From Anaerolineae bacterium (GTDB lineage Bacteria; Chloroflexota; Anaerolineae; Aggregatilineales; Phototrophicaceae): a stretch of DNA of 11,826 bases. Position numbers and translations under genes: made by a program. The stretch's first letter is position 1; the number at the start of each line of letters is the position of its first letter. This document shows positions 1 through 7,918 of this stretch, in pieces. The stretch covers positions 1 to 11,826 of the forward strand of contig JANQRM010000459.1 in NCBI GenBank assembly GCA_028284565.1, given 5' to 3'. The notes beneath the pieces are model-generated. The model did no database searches, was not told the origin of the DNA, and worked only from the letters and a program-made list of their open reading frames with translations.

Positions 1-1082
1 TCTTCACGGATACGTCTTAGTTCATCGAAATACCACGACTCAACCATGTCTACTGAGTCGGATGTTGACAGAGTGACTTGGGTGATGCCCATGCCCCAAG
101 GACGGAAGAATTCATGCTCTACTGTAGCGACTTCGACATCGGGATAATAGGGCAACCATGTGGTGGCGTGAACATAGCAATGATGGTCGATAGCGGCGGT
201 AGCGATGATCACCATCACAATGACTCCAATGATGATGACACCCAGACTCCGCACCATACGCGATATATCTGACAGCCATGAGATTTTTATCGGCTCGGCA
301 TCTGTTTCATAGCTTGCCCATTGTTCAACACGGCGTTGTGGTTCGGCGACAAAATCGCTGATGATGGCACTAAATTTATCCGGATATTCCAGACTTAAAT
401 AGGAGCCAGCTAATGGCATAGGACGCAGAACGGCGTTGGGCAGGGCTTCGATTAAGGCTTTTGCAGATGATAAGCGACGGTCTCCAGCACCCGATAATAC
501 CAATGTCGGAATCATCAATTTAGAGGTGTTTTTGGTGAAATCTGTCTGCGCTATAGCTTGTAGCCCCGTGCGCCAACCGGATGCGCCTACTCGGCTTGCA
601 TCCTGTAGAATGGTGTCTCGCATGGGTGGATAATGGCGAGTCATCAGCCGAGCGAGAAGGCGTGATATGATGAATGTCGGGAGGAGATATAAGCCGATTA
701 TTTGGAGTTTGTTGCGCCAGCCACCGCCGACCAGTTGTGCGCCTGTGAGTACCAGACTGGCAATCTTATTGGGCTGTTTGCTGGCAATTTGCAGGGCAAC
801 GGATGCGCCTAAGCCAATGCCTATTAGATGAATGTCTCGATGTCCGCGTTTGCGAATTATCGCAAGGACTTCATTTGCTAGATTCTCAACGGTGAAGTGG
901 CTTTTGTCCTCATAGTACAAATCCGGCGCGATGATATGATGCGACTTGGCGAGTGCTTTTATCTGCGGTTGCCAGAAATCATGCAATACCCCTTCTGGGT
1001 GCAATAGCACCAGCGTTGGGTCGTTGTCTGTCCCCTCTTCATGATAGGCTAGCTTGGTTGTTGGTAACGATAGATGACTCAT
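1..1082 (-). CDS. Membrane-anchored alpha/beta-hydrolase-fold protein lacking catalytic residues (3' end outside window)
   Basis: An open frame of 360 codons runs from ATG at 1082 off the left edge, so the C-terminus is missing. Residues 1-245 have the alpha/beta-hydrolase layout: a strand ending LVLLHPEG (25-31, where HGxG is usual), APDL (52-55), the nucleophile elbow region HLIGIGLGAS (85-94), and the acid-loop segment SGAGD (197-201). The elbow reads G-I-G-L-G, with Gly90 where the family has the nucleophilic Ser. The usual C-terminal GH motif reads GS (226-227), so the catalytic His is also absent; the acid Asp201 remains. A hydrophobic helix (about 279-298) follows, then a probably extracytoplasmic domain that continues outside the window. 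It is therefore probably not a hydrolase; a binding or scaffold role is inferred only. The start overlaps the stop of the deaminase gene (ATGA, 1079-1082), implying translational coupling. The fold call is firm; the function is unknown. Confidence 0.85.
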   Translation of the reverse strand, partial: MSHLSLPTTKLAYHEEGTDNDPTLVLLHPEGVLHDFWQPQIKALAKSHHIIAPDLYYEDKSHFTVENLANEVLAIIRKRGHRDIHLIGIGLGASVALQIASKQPNKIASLVLTGAQLVGGGWRNKLQIIGLYLLPTFIISRLLARLMTRHYPPMRDTILQDASRVGASGWRTGLQAIAQTDFTKNTSKLMIPTLVLSGAGDRRLSSAKALIEALPNAVLRPMPLAGSYLSLEYPDKFSAIISDFVAEPQRRVEQWASYETDAEPIKISWLSDISRMVRSLGVIIIGVIVMVIIATAAIDHHCYVHATTWLPYYPDVEVATVEHEFFRPWGMGITQVTLSTSDSVDMVESWYFDELRRIRE

Positions 1083-2140
1083 CCTGTTTCGCCTATAACT
1101 TGTTGGCGGAGGGTTTGGAATTCTGCTTGGAACTCGGCTTTCATGGCTTGCTTTTTATCTTCATGCAAAAAGGTCGCATTCAATCCGTTCATAACAAGCC
1201 CTTCAAGTTGGATTGTATCAAAGTCGAAGTGATGCGCGATTTGTTGATACTCATTCGTCAAGGTCGTGTTGAACATAGGCGGGTCATCCGAATTCACCGT
1301 GACATATAAGCCTTCGTCTATTAACTTGGGGAGCGGATGTTTGTCGAAAGACTCGAATATCCCCAAGCAGATGTTGCTGGTCGGGTTGACTTCGAGTGGG
1401 ATTTGATGCTCTCGCAGATAATCGACAAGTGCGGGGTCTTCTAAACAACGCACCCCATGCCCTATCCGAACGGCTTTTAAGGCACGAATTGCGCCCCAAA
1501 TACTAGCAGGTCCTTCGGTTTCGCCCGCGTGAGGGACACTTGGTAAGCCTGCTTCATCCACTATGGCAAATGCATTCACATAATCTTCGGGTGGATACCC
1601 TACTTCTGGACCCCCTAAGCCAAAGGCGACGACTCGCAACGCTCGATTCTCGACCACCCAGTGCGCGAGTTGTTCATGAACTTCGGGTTTCTCATAGAAA
1701 CCGCGGGCGATGTCGATGACCAAGCCCATTGAGACACCCAGTTCGGCTTCTGCCCAATCAATCGACCGATTAATCGCCAACAGTTGTTCCCGAACATCGA
1801 GTCCCTTTTGCCAATAGTGCGTGTAGGCGGTGTAGGTCGCTTCGGTATAGCGGATATTCTGCTTGGCTTGTCCCTTGAGGAATTGCTTCGTCAGCCATTC
1901 GATGTCATCTTGGGTTTGGATACATTCACTCACTTTGAGATAGACCTCGATGAAGTGGTCGAAATCGGTGAATTGATACCACTTTCGGATGCCATCCACA
2001 TCCGTCGCAGGCAGGCTGATGTTGTTGCGTCGGGATAGTTCCAGCAAGGTTTCCGGCTGAATCGCGCCTTCTAAGTGGACGTGAATCTCGACTTTGGGCA
2101 TCTGGTTGATGAAGTGTTGCAGTTGTTGGTTGTTGGTCAT
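1079..2140 (-). CDS. add: Adenosine deaminase family protein (purine-type deaminase)
   Basis: This predicted 353-residue metal-dependent TIM-barrel deaminase would hydrolyse the 6-amino group of adenosine or a related compound in the cytoplasm. All the family landmarks are present: HVHLEGA near the N-terminus (metal ligands His20 and His22), PHAGET (metal ligand His204, catalytic Glu207), GHG (His228), NPTSN (252-256) and NSDDPP (283-288, with Asp285/Asp286 for metal and catalysis). The length is normal for the family. I chose ATG at 2140 because it places MPKVEIHVH close to the N-terminus. The frame is open 29 codons further up to 2227, but that extension has no family character and crosses a palindromic element. 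The NSDDPPMF wording occurs in several subgroups, so adenine or 6-aminodeoxyfutalosine are alternative substrates. It overlaps the downstream dead-hydrolase gene by 4 bases. The family is certain; the substrate is not. Confidence 0.9.
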   Translation of the reverse strand: MTNNQQLQHFINQMPKVEIHVHLEGAIQPETLLELSRRNNISLPATDVDGIRKWYQFTDFDHFIEVYLKVSECIQTQDDIEWLTKQFLKGQAKQNIRYTEATYTAYTHYWQKGLDVREQLLAINRSIDWAEAELGVSMGLVIDIARGFYEKPEVHEQLAHWVVENRALRVVAFGLGGPEVGYPPEDYVNAFAIVDEAGLPSVPHAGETEGPASIWGAIRALKAVRIGHGVRCLEDPALVDYLREHQIPLEVNPTSNICLGIFESFDKHPLPKLIDEGLYVTVNSDDPPMFNTTLTNEYQQIAHHFDFDTIQLEGLVMNGLNATFLHEDKKQAMKAEFQAEFQTLRQQVIGETG

Positions 2141-2178
2141 TAGCTTTGACCTATTTTCTACATTTAGCATAGGTTGTG

Positions 2179-2206
2179 GTCGGAGCGTACAGCTGTACGC
2201 CCTTAC
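2179..2206. repeat. Palindromic repeat-like element upstream of the deaminase gene
   Basis: The central 16 bases (2185-2200, GCGTACAGCTGTACGC) are a perfect palindrome. The flanks extend an imperfect symmetry to about 28 bases. It resembles the GGGGCG...CGCCCC palindromic elements scattered through intergenic DNA of many Chloroflexota and cyanobacteria; that comparison is from memory. On the minus strand it has no T-run after it, so it is not a classical terminator for the zinc-ribbon gene ending at 2231. It could form a hairpin at the 5' end of the deaminase mRNA or bind a dimeric protein. Confidence 0.6.
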
Positions 2207-2209
2207 AAA

Positions 2210-2215
2210 ATTATA
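2210..2215 (-). promoter_or_regulatory. Candidate -10 box (TATAAT) for the deaminase gene
   Basis: A consensus TATAAT reads on the minus strand 70 bases before the deaminase ATG at 2140. No good -35 hexamer lies at normal spacing (ATCGTT or TCGTTA at best). Transcription would start inside or just before the palindrome at 2179-2206. This could give the deaminase/hydrolase pair its own promoter, but the evidence is one hexamer. Confidence 0.3.
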
Positions 2216-2230
2216 CGTAATTGACAACTC

Positions 2231-2458
2231 TTAACGATTCCGAGTGAACAATTGCACATTGCCACAGCGTTTGCATTCACGGGCGCGTATCCATTTACCA
2301 CGCGGGAACATCTCATCGGTGTCGGGCATAAAGCGAAACCCGGCTGAGGTGTGTCCAATGGTTTTGCCCCAATTGAATGCTTCTGCCCCACAGACAGGAC
2401 AAGGAAACACATCGGGATTCGGACGTTTCCCAGAGACGTTCTTCCGCTTTTCGCTCAT
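2231..2458 (-). CDS. Small zinc-ribbon protein (second of a tandem pair)
   Basis: This 75-residue protein has two CxxC knuckles: CPVC (Cys20, Cys23) and CKRC (Cys62, Cys65). They sit about 40 residues apart in the pattern CxxCG-x(n)-CxxCGNVQLF, a four-cysteine zinc ribbon. The charged N-terminus (about 1-14) is probably disordered. It resembles the small YpzJ/DUF2082-type zinc ribbons in layout, but I cannot assign a family with certainty and know of no defined function. It is clearly a paralogue of the upstream gene: both have PCP[IV]CG, an aromatic/Trp-Gly segment, RAR and a CGNVQLF ending. The start overlaps the upstream stop by four bases (ATGA, 2455-2458), so it is translationally coupled. 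The gene ends 91 bases before the deaminase start. Confidence 0.85.
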   Translation of the reverse strand: MSEKRKNVSGKRPNPDVFPCPVCGAEAFNWGKTIGHTSAGFRFMPDTDEMFPRGKWIRARECKRCGNVQLFTRNR

Positions 2459-2691
2459 TTGTGACGGGTCATGGACTTCAAGAATAATTGCACATTTCCA
2501 CAGATATCACAGACCCGCGCCCGTAAGCCTTCATTCTTGCCTAAAAAGCCATGCCCACTGGTACTGAAATAAACGCCACCGTTACTGGTTGGTGTTCCCC
2601 ACCGGAAATAGGACTCGCCACAAATCGGACAAGGGTTATCATCGGGGTCGTCAAAGAACAGGCTTCGCTTTCGTTTGGGTTTGTCGGTCAT
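2455..2691 (-). CDS. Small zinc-ribbon protein (first of a tandem pair)
   Basis: This 78-residue protein carries CPIC (Cys21, Cys24) and CDIC (Cys61, Cys64), the four ligands of one zinc ribbon, and ends with the CGNVQLF strand seen in its neighbour. The first 20 residues are a basic patch (KPKRKR) followed by an acidic stretch (DDPDDN). There is no membrane segment or signal peptide. The start codon overlaps the stop of the glycosyltransferase gene by four bases (ATGA, 2688-2691) and its own stop overlaps the next paralogue the same way, so the three genes form one coupled unit. A nucleic-acid or protein-binding role is typical of such ribbons, but nothing in the sequence fixes the partner. 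The two copies have diverged strongly between the CxxC pairs, so the duplication is probably not recent. Confidence 0.85.
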   Translation of the reverse strand: MTDKPKRKRSLFFDDPDDNPCPICGESYFRWGTPTSNGGVYFSTSGHGFLGKNEGLRARVCDICGNVQLFLKSMTRHK

Positions 2692-4250
2692 CCTACCGTC
2701 TCCTCGCGTCGTTTCCAGATTAGAAAGTTGCCGATTTGTTCATCCCACAGACGATCATAATGTGCGCCGACCCACTGACTCAGTTCGGTATATTCGACCA
2801 GTAATTCATGCGAGTCCAGCGATGTACCCAAGACCCACGGTAGATAATCGGCTTGGAGGACAAGGACGTACTGGGGTCGGGTTTGCTCTAGCCATGTGAT
2901 GTTCTCTTCTTTCCATTCATCAGGATAGATGTCTCCCACGAGTGCCGTGTGCATGGGGAAGCGAGACGCAGGTCGCCAGCCGCCCAAAAAGTAGATTTCA
3001 GGACGGTATCCCCAGACATAGAGATAGTCACCATTGGATAAATGGTCTTGTAGATAGTTTACCATTGCCAGTGATTCGTCGGGTTTGACATCGTTGGCTT
3101 GGAACTTGGCATAGAAATCGGATAGGGTTTCTTGTCCCAGATAATAGGGTAAGGCGCGTCCCCAAGTGACCCGCGCGACTAATCCCCAAAATAGAAGGAT
3201 AACCAGTGAATAGGTAGCAATGCGAAGTCGCGTATTGGTCGTCAGTCGGGAGAGTATCGACTCCAAGCTGTATGCGACGAATAAGGCTAAGGGTGGGAGC
3301 ATGGGGAGCCAGTGAGTATCGAATCCCTTGCCTTGAATCAGGACGAAAGCTAAGCCCGCCACGAGCCAGAGGAATGTTAGTCGCCAATTGGAGCTGAGTT
3401 TGAGATTTCGATTTTGAATCAACCAGATAAGGGGAAATAAGCCTGCCAATATCAGCAACATGCCCCAATGACTCCAACGGAAGCCGAGATAGTGTCCGAG
3501 TGAGTTGAATATCGAGCTGACATCCCCACCAATGGCTACGTAGCGTGTTCCTGATTCCGCGTTGATGAGCAGTTGTTCCACAATGCCATTCGATGCGAAA
3601 TAGAGCAGTGGAATCCCACCAATGATGAGTCCACCGATGGCGAATGATAGGGCTTCTCTTGTGGGGAAGGTGCGCCGTATCACCATTTGATGTATCACCA
3701 GTGCGAGTACGAAGAAGATATAATAGTGCTTGAACCACAGGATGAAGGCGGATAATCCCCCGACGACGACTCCCCAACGGATGGCTTGTGTGCTGTTGAG
3801 GGGATGGTCATTGCCTTTGACGAGGGCGACGATGGCGAGTGTCATGGGTAACAGCACCAGCGAATCACTCTGCGACAGGCTGGCGAAGGTCTCTGTGAAG
3901 TAGAAGACGGCGAACAAGATAATCGCTAATAAACCGACTCTGCGATTTCCCCAGCGCGTGCCGAGCCAATAGAGTGCAAGTCCGGTGAAGAAAACGGCGA
4001 TGAAGTCGAGTATTCGCACAGCAGTCACGTTTGCGCCGAAGAGGGTCATCGACGAGGCGTAGATATAGAAAATGGGCGGGGGTTTCTGCTCCCACATATC
4101 GAGATAGGGTAACCCCCCTTCGCGGATAGTATTCGCTACCGTCGCATACACGGCTTGGTCACGTCCGAGGGGGTAGGATAACACGGGTAGAGCAACCAGT
4201 AACGATAGTATAATAAGGATTAGGGGCAGGTAGCGGTCAAGAGATTTCAC
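2688..4250 (-). CDS. PMT/ArnT-like (GT39-type) membrane glycosyltransferase
   Basis: This 520-residue polytopic membrane protein starts with GTG at 4250, preceded by GAGG five bases upstream. Hydrophobic helices are visible at about 6-26, 80-97, 104-118, 128-145, 159-190 (two), 203-219, 261-277, 291-305, 315-331 and 343-360. A soluble domain of about 160 residues follows, presumably outside the membrane. The first outside loop carries PLGRDQAVYA (27-36), at the place where PMT/ArnT-type enzymes have their acidic catalytic motif; here it reads Asp-Gln rather than the more usual Asp-Glu. EQKPPPIFYIY (54-64) is also typical of this fold. Such enzymes move a sugar from a polyprenyl-phosphate donor to a protein or lipid at the outer membrane face. 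Donor and acceptor cannot be read from sequence. Its stop overlaps the first zinc-ribbon gene. Confidence 0.85.
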   Translation of the reverse strand: MKSLDRYLPLILIILSLLVALPVLSYPLGRDQAVYATVANTIREGGLPYLDMWEQKPPPIFYIYASSMTLFGANVTAVRILDFIAVFFTGLALYWLGTRWGNRRVGLLAIILFAVFYFTETFASLSQSDSLVLLPMTLAIVALVKGNDHPLNSTQAIRWGVVVGGLSAFILWFKHYYIFFVLALVIHQMVIRRTFPTREALSFAIGGLIIGGIPLLYFASNGIVEQLLINAESGTRYVAIGGDVSSIFNSLGHYLGFRWSHWGMLLILAGLFPLIWLIQNRNLKLSSNWRLTFLWLVAGLAFVLIQGKGFDTHWLPMLPPLALFVAYSLESILSRLTTNTRLRIATYSLVILLFWGLVARVTWGRALPYYLGQETLSDFYAKFQANDVKPDESLAMVNYLQDHLSNGDYLYVWGYRPEIYFLGGWRPASRFPMHTALVGDIYPDEWKEENITWLEQTRPQYVLVLQADYLPWVLGTSLDSHELLVEYTELSQWVGAHYDRLWDEQIGNFLIWKRREETVG

Positions 4251-4308
4251 TTGAACCTCACCCTACAGCGCGTAGACACTGCTGTTCATCCCTCTCCAAA
4301 TGAGAGGG
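4251..4308. repeat. Palindromic repeat-like spacer between metH and the glycosyltransferase gene
   Basis: Positions 4290-4308 form a perfect 7-bp hairpin, CCCTCTC / GAGAGGG with a CAAAT loop. Together with the upstream AACCTCACCCT (4254-4264) this resembles the dispersed CCCTCACCCT...CCCTCTCC...GAGAGGG elements I recall from many environmental bacterial genomes. On the minus strand the hairpin follows metH by 42 bases but has no T-run, so it is not a standard terminator. The left edge, read on the minus strand, supplies the GAGG ribosome binding site of the glycosyltransferase gene. The remaining stretch to 4350 shows nothing else. Confidence 0.55.
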
Positions 4309-4350
4309 ACTTTCTTAGCGATTGTAAAGACTCGAAAATTCACAGCACGC

Positions 4351-7300
4351 TCATTCCCCTAAGATGCGGGTGGCGCGGTCAAGATTCCCGACGCTGTAAT
4401 ACTTGGCTGAGGGATGATGAGTGTAAATCGCCGCCGTGCTTTGCTCTGGCACGAGTTGATAAGATGCGGTGAGGGTCATGCCCAATTCGCTCTCGACCTG
4501 TGGGAGCAAGTTGAAGACAATTTCGTGGTCTTCTAAATCGGGACAGGCAGGATAGCCCCAGCTATAGCGTTTGCCTTGATTTGGCGAAATACCAAGTTCA
4601 CTTTCGACATGCTTGGTCACATAGTTGGCGGTGGCTTCGGCAGCTTGGACAGCTAAACCATGAAAGAAATAGGCTTCGCTGTATTCATCAGCACCTTGTA
4701 ATGTGTCGAAGGTTTCTGTGGCAGTTTCGCCAACAGTTACCGCTTGTAACACACAGATATCCACACTACGCCCATCGACAGGTTCGTAGTAATCGCTGAT
4801 GCACAGGAATTCGCCATCAGGTTGGCGCGGGAAGGTGAAACGGGCGAGTTCAACAGTTTCATTGGTGTCGGCATAGTGGTCTGGGTCATAGATGATGAGG
4901 TCATCGCCATCACTGTTGCAAGGGAAGTAACCATAGACCGCTTGGGGTTTGAGTGTCCCATCACGTAAGGCAGACTTGGTCATCTGCTCCAGACGGGTAT
5001 CGTATTCGGCTTGGAGTTCTTCCCATGCCTCGCCCTGTGTATTCTTCGCACCCCATGAGAGGCGATAGAGTTCCGGTTTATGCAGATGCTGCAGGACGAT
5101 TTCTAAGGGCATTTCACGAATGACTTTTGTTCCCCAAAACGGGGGTTCAGGCAAGTCGGGTGCTGGGGATACGGTGCGTCCGCCATCCCCGCGACTGGCT
5201 CTGCGTTGGGGTCGTTTACGATTGATTTCGTCGTAGGCTTCGTCGATAACTTCTTCGACAAAGATGTTGCGTCCATCGAGATCGACCAACTTATCCATCA
5301 CGGACAAGCCCTCGAAGGCATCTTTGCAATAGAACACGCCGGGCAGATAGGGTTCGTTGGATTCATCCAAGAAGAGAATACGCCGACCAAAGCGACGGTT
5401 GATTGCCGCGCCACCGACAAGTACGGGATAGTTGAGTCCGCGTCGGGCGAGTTCGTTGACGATGAGGGGCATTTGCTTGGAGGTGCTGACCAACAAGGCA
5501 GAGAGTCCAATCGCATCGGCATCGACTTCGACGGCTTTGTCGATGATGGTATTGGCGGGGACTTGCTTGCCCAAATCATGTACCGTGTAGCCGTTATTGG
5601 TGAGGATGGTTTTCACGAGATTCTTGCCGATGTCGTGGACATCCCCATAGACCGTTGCGAGGACGACCACACCTTTGGATGTGCCTTCAACACGTTCCAT
5701 GAATTGTTCGAGATAGGCGACGGCTTTCTTCATCACCTCGGCGGATTGGAGAACGAAAGGTAGAATCAATTCGCCTGCGCCAAATTTATCACCGACCTCT
5801 TTCATCGCGGGAAGCAACACATTGTTTAGTACACCCACTGCATCTTGTCGGGTAAGGCAGTCATCAATACGTTCTTCGACCTTTTCTTTTTTGCGATGAA
5901 CAATTTGCCAGTGAATGGCTTCTTCGCTGGTCATGTCTTCGGTGGGGTCGATCTGCTCTGCGCCACCCAATTCGACTTCGTTTTCCTCGAAGTATTGAAT
6001 GAAGCGTGGCAATGCATCGGGGTCGCTGTTGAAGATAAGGTCTTCAGCAATTTTGCGTTGCTCTTCGGGAATCTCGGCGTAGGGGGTGATGTGGGCTGGA
6101 TTGACAATCGCCATATCCAAGCCAGCTTTCACCGCATGATATAGGAAGACGCTGTTCAACACCCCGCGCGCACCGGGACTGACCCCAAAGCTGACATTGC
6201 TAACGCCGAGCGCAGTCATCACGCCGGGAATACGTTCTTTAATCAGCCGAATGCCCTCTATCGTTTCGACAGCATCATTCCGCAATTCCTCTTGTCCGGT
6301 GGTCAGGGGGAAAGTCAGCGTATCGTAGATGAGGTCTTCGGGACTCATGCCATAGTCATTGACCGCTATCTCGGTGATGCGTTGGGCAATCTCGAATTTT
6401 TTGTCGCGGTCATGCGCCATGCCCTCTTCGTCGATGGTCATCGACAAAACCGCCGCACCGTGTTTGTTGGCAATCGGCAGGATGGAGTCAATGCGTTCTC
6501 GTCCATTTTCGAGGTTGTTCCCGTTGATGATTCCGCGTCCCGGATAGAGTGCGAGGGCGGATTCGGCAACATCGGCTTCGGTGGTGTCAATAATGAGGGG
6601 GACTTCTACCGCCATCGCCAGCTTCTTGACGAGCTTTTCCATCTGTTCTTTTTCGTCGTCGCGCTCCGTCAATGCCACACAAACATCCAGCATATGCGCG
6701 CCACTCTCGACTTGTCCGACGGCAATTTGCACGAGGCTGTCATAATCATCTTCGAGCAAGAGGCGTTTGACCTTGCGACTGCCCTGACTGTTGACCCGTT
6801 CCCCAATGAGTGTGGGACCGGGATTTTGAATCATGCGCGTGGCAGTCATCCCACTCGACGCTTGAGCTTCGTGGATGGGGTCGCGTTGCTTGGGCGATTG
6901 CCGTTCTTTCGACACCTCATAAGGATGCCCATGCATCTTCTCATACAACTTTGAGAGGTGTTCCGGAGTCGTGCCACAGCATCCCCCGACGACATTGACA
7001 CCCCAGCGTGTAAATTCGGAGACCATTTCGCTAAAAGGGTCAGGCTTCATAGGATAGACGGCTTCCCCATCGACATTGATGGGCAAGCCAGCATTGGGTA
7101 ATACGCTGATTGGCAAGCGACTGCGCTCAATGAGATACTGAATGGGCTGGCGCATGTGTTCGGGTCCGGTGGAGCAATTCATCCCGATAATATCAATGGG
7201 TAGGGATTCGAGTGTCACGAGTGCGCTGGCAATATCCGTCCCAAAGAGCATCCGCCCAGAGACATCAAGCGTGATTTGTGCTTGGATTGGAATCCGTACA

Positions 7301-7893
7301 CCTGCATCCTCAAAGTAGCGATTGATTCCATGAATGGCGGCTTTCACTTCGAGGATGTCTTGGCTGGTTTCAATCAGGAGGACATCGGCTCCCCCTTCGA
7401 CCAGACCTTGTGCCTGCTCATAAAAGAGGTCAGCCAGTTCAGCAAAGGTGACATCACTCAAGTCGGGGTCATCGCCAGAGGGTAGCTTGCCACTCGGTCC
7501 GATACTACCAGCCACAAAGCGCGGAACACCTGTTTCTTGCTCGAATTTATCGCAGGCTCGGCGGGCTATCTTGGCGGCGGCGCGATTCACTGCTAGCGTC
7601 TCATCTCCCAAGCCATATTCACCTAGCGTCAAGCGATTCCCGCGAAAGGTGTTCGTTTCGACTGCTTCACTGCCGACAGCCAAGAAGGATTCGTGAATCT
7701 CCTGAATGACATCGGGACGTGTGATAGAGAGATAGTCGTTGCAACCTTCTAAATGATCGCCACCAAAATCCTCAGCGGTGAGATTGTAGGATTGGATGCT
7801 CGTCCCCATTGCGCCATCAAACAGCACAATATGGTCATCAATGGCATCCAGATAACGTCGGTTCGTGAATTCGCGGGTTTTTGTGTGGTTCAT
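4351..7893 (-). CDS. metH: Cobalamin-dependent methionine synthase MetH
   Basis: This 1180-residue cytoplasmic enzyme transfers a methyl group from 5-methyltetrahydrofolate through cobalamin to homocysteine. The modules are in canonical order. (1) Homocysteine domain, about 18-315: LFDGAMGT, zinc ligands Cys239 (GMNCSTGPEHM) and Cys305/Cys306 (VGGCCGTT). (2) Pterin domain, about 359-635: GERVNSQGS, GVSNVSFG. (3) B12 cap and Rossmann domains, about 650-880: GDVHDIG with cobalt ligand His753, a Ser in LSALLVST, VLVGGAA. (4) A Pro/Arg-rich linker, about 890-918. (5) AdoMet reactivation domain to the end: RYSWGYPACPDL with Arg1109, Gly1113, Tyr1114. Length is close to the roughly 1227 of E. coli. 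I chose ATG at 7893 because the frame open to 8025 would overlap the upstream gene with residues foreign to the family; the only purine-rich site (GAGGA) is 12 bases away. It is the sixth gene behind the SAM riboswitch, fitting repression by the pathway end product. Confidence 0.97.
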   Translation of the reverse strand: MNHTKTREFTNRRYLDAIDDHIVLFDGAMGTSIQSYNLTAEDFGGDHLEGCNDYLSITRPDVIQEIHESFLAVGSEAVETNTFRGNRLTLGEYGLGDETLAVNRAAAKIARRACDKFEQETGVPRFVAGSIGPSGKLPSGDDPDLSDVTFAELADLFYEQAQGLVEGGADVLLIETSQDILEVKAAIHGINRYFEDAGVRIPIQAQITLDVSGRMLFGTDIASALVTLESLPIDIIGMNCSTGPEHMRQPIQYLIERSRLPISVLPNAGLPINVDGEAVYPMKPDPFSEMVSEFTRWGVNVVGGCCGTTPEHLSKLYEKMHGHPYEVSKERQSPKQRDPIHEAQASSGMTATRMIQNPGPTLIGERVNSQGSRKVKRLLLEDDYDSLVQIAVGQVESGAHMLDVCVALTERDDEKEQMEKLVKKLAMAVEVPLIIDTTEADVAESALALYPGRGIINGNNLENGRERIDSILPIANKHGAAVLSMTIDEEGMAHDRDKKFEIAQRITEIAVNDYGMSPEDLIYDTLTFPLTTGQEELRNDAVETIEGIRLIKERIPGVMTALGVSNVSFGVSPGARGVLNSVFLYHAVKAGLDMAIVNPAHITPYAEIPEEQRKIAEDLIFNSDPDALPRFIQYFEENEVELGGAEQIDPTEDMTSEEAIHWQIVHRKKEKVEERIDDCLTRQDAVGVLNNVLLPAMKEVGDKFGAGELILPFVLQSAEVMKKAVAYLEQFMERVEGTSKGVVVLATVYGDVHDIGKNLVKTILTNNGYTVHDLGKQVPANTIIDKAVEVDADAIGLSALLVSTSKQMPLIVNELARRGLNYPVLVGGAAINRRFGRRILFLDESNEPYLPGVFYCKDAFEGLSVMDKLVDLDGRNIFVEEVIDEAYDEINRKRPQRRASRGDGGRTVSPAPDLPEPPFWGTKVIREMPLEIVLQHLHKPELYRLSWGAKNTQGEAWEELQAEYDTRLEQMTKSALRDGTLKPQAVYGYFPCNSDGDDLIIYDPDHYADTNETVELARFTFPRQPDGEFLCISDYYEPVDGRSVDICVLQAVTVGETATETFDTLQGADEYSEAYFFHGLAVQAAEATANYVTKHVESELGISPNQGKRYSWGYPACPDLEDHEIVFNLLPQVESELGMTLTASYQLVPEQSTAAIYTHHPSAKYYSVGNLDRATRILGE

Positions 7894-7918
7894 GAAGATG
7901 GTTCGTCCTCGTCTATGC

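Noticed and set aside
2141..2227. N-terminal extension of the deaminase to 2227
   Set aside because: The frame is open, but the 29 residues have no family character, cross a palindrome and TATAAT box, and put the conserved HVH motif unusually far from the N-terminus.
3028..3777. 249-codon minus-strand frame inside the glycosyltransferase gene
   Set aside because: It is an alternative frame of a clearly coding membrane protein; the Arg/Ser/Thr-rich composition is typical of a shadow.
4290..4308. Hairpin after metH as an intrinsic terminator
   Set aside because: The stem is good, but no T-run follows on the minus strand; the next bases are ATGAACAGC.
5206..6954. Plus-strand open frames of 185, 99 and 220 codons inside metH
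   Set aside because: They are antisense shadows of a gene with all domains intact and have no recognisable motifs or ribosome sites.
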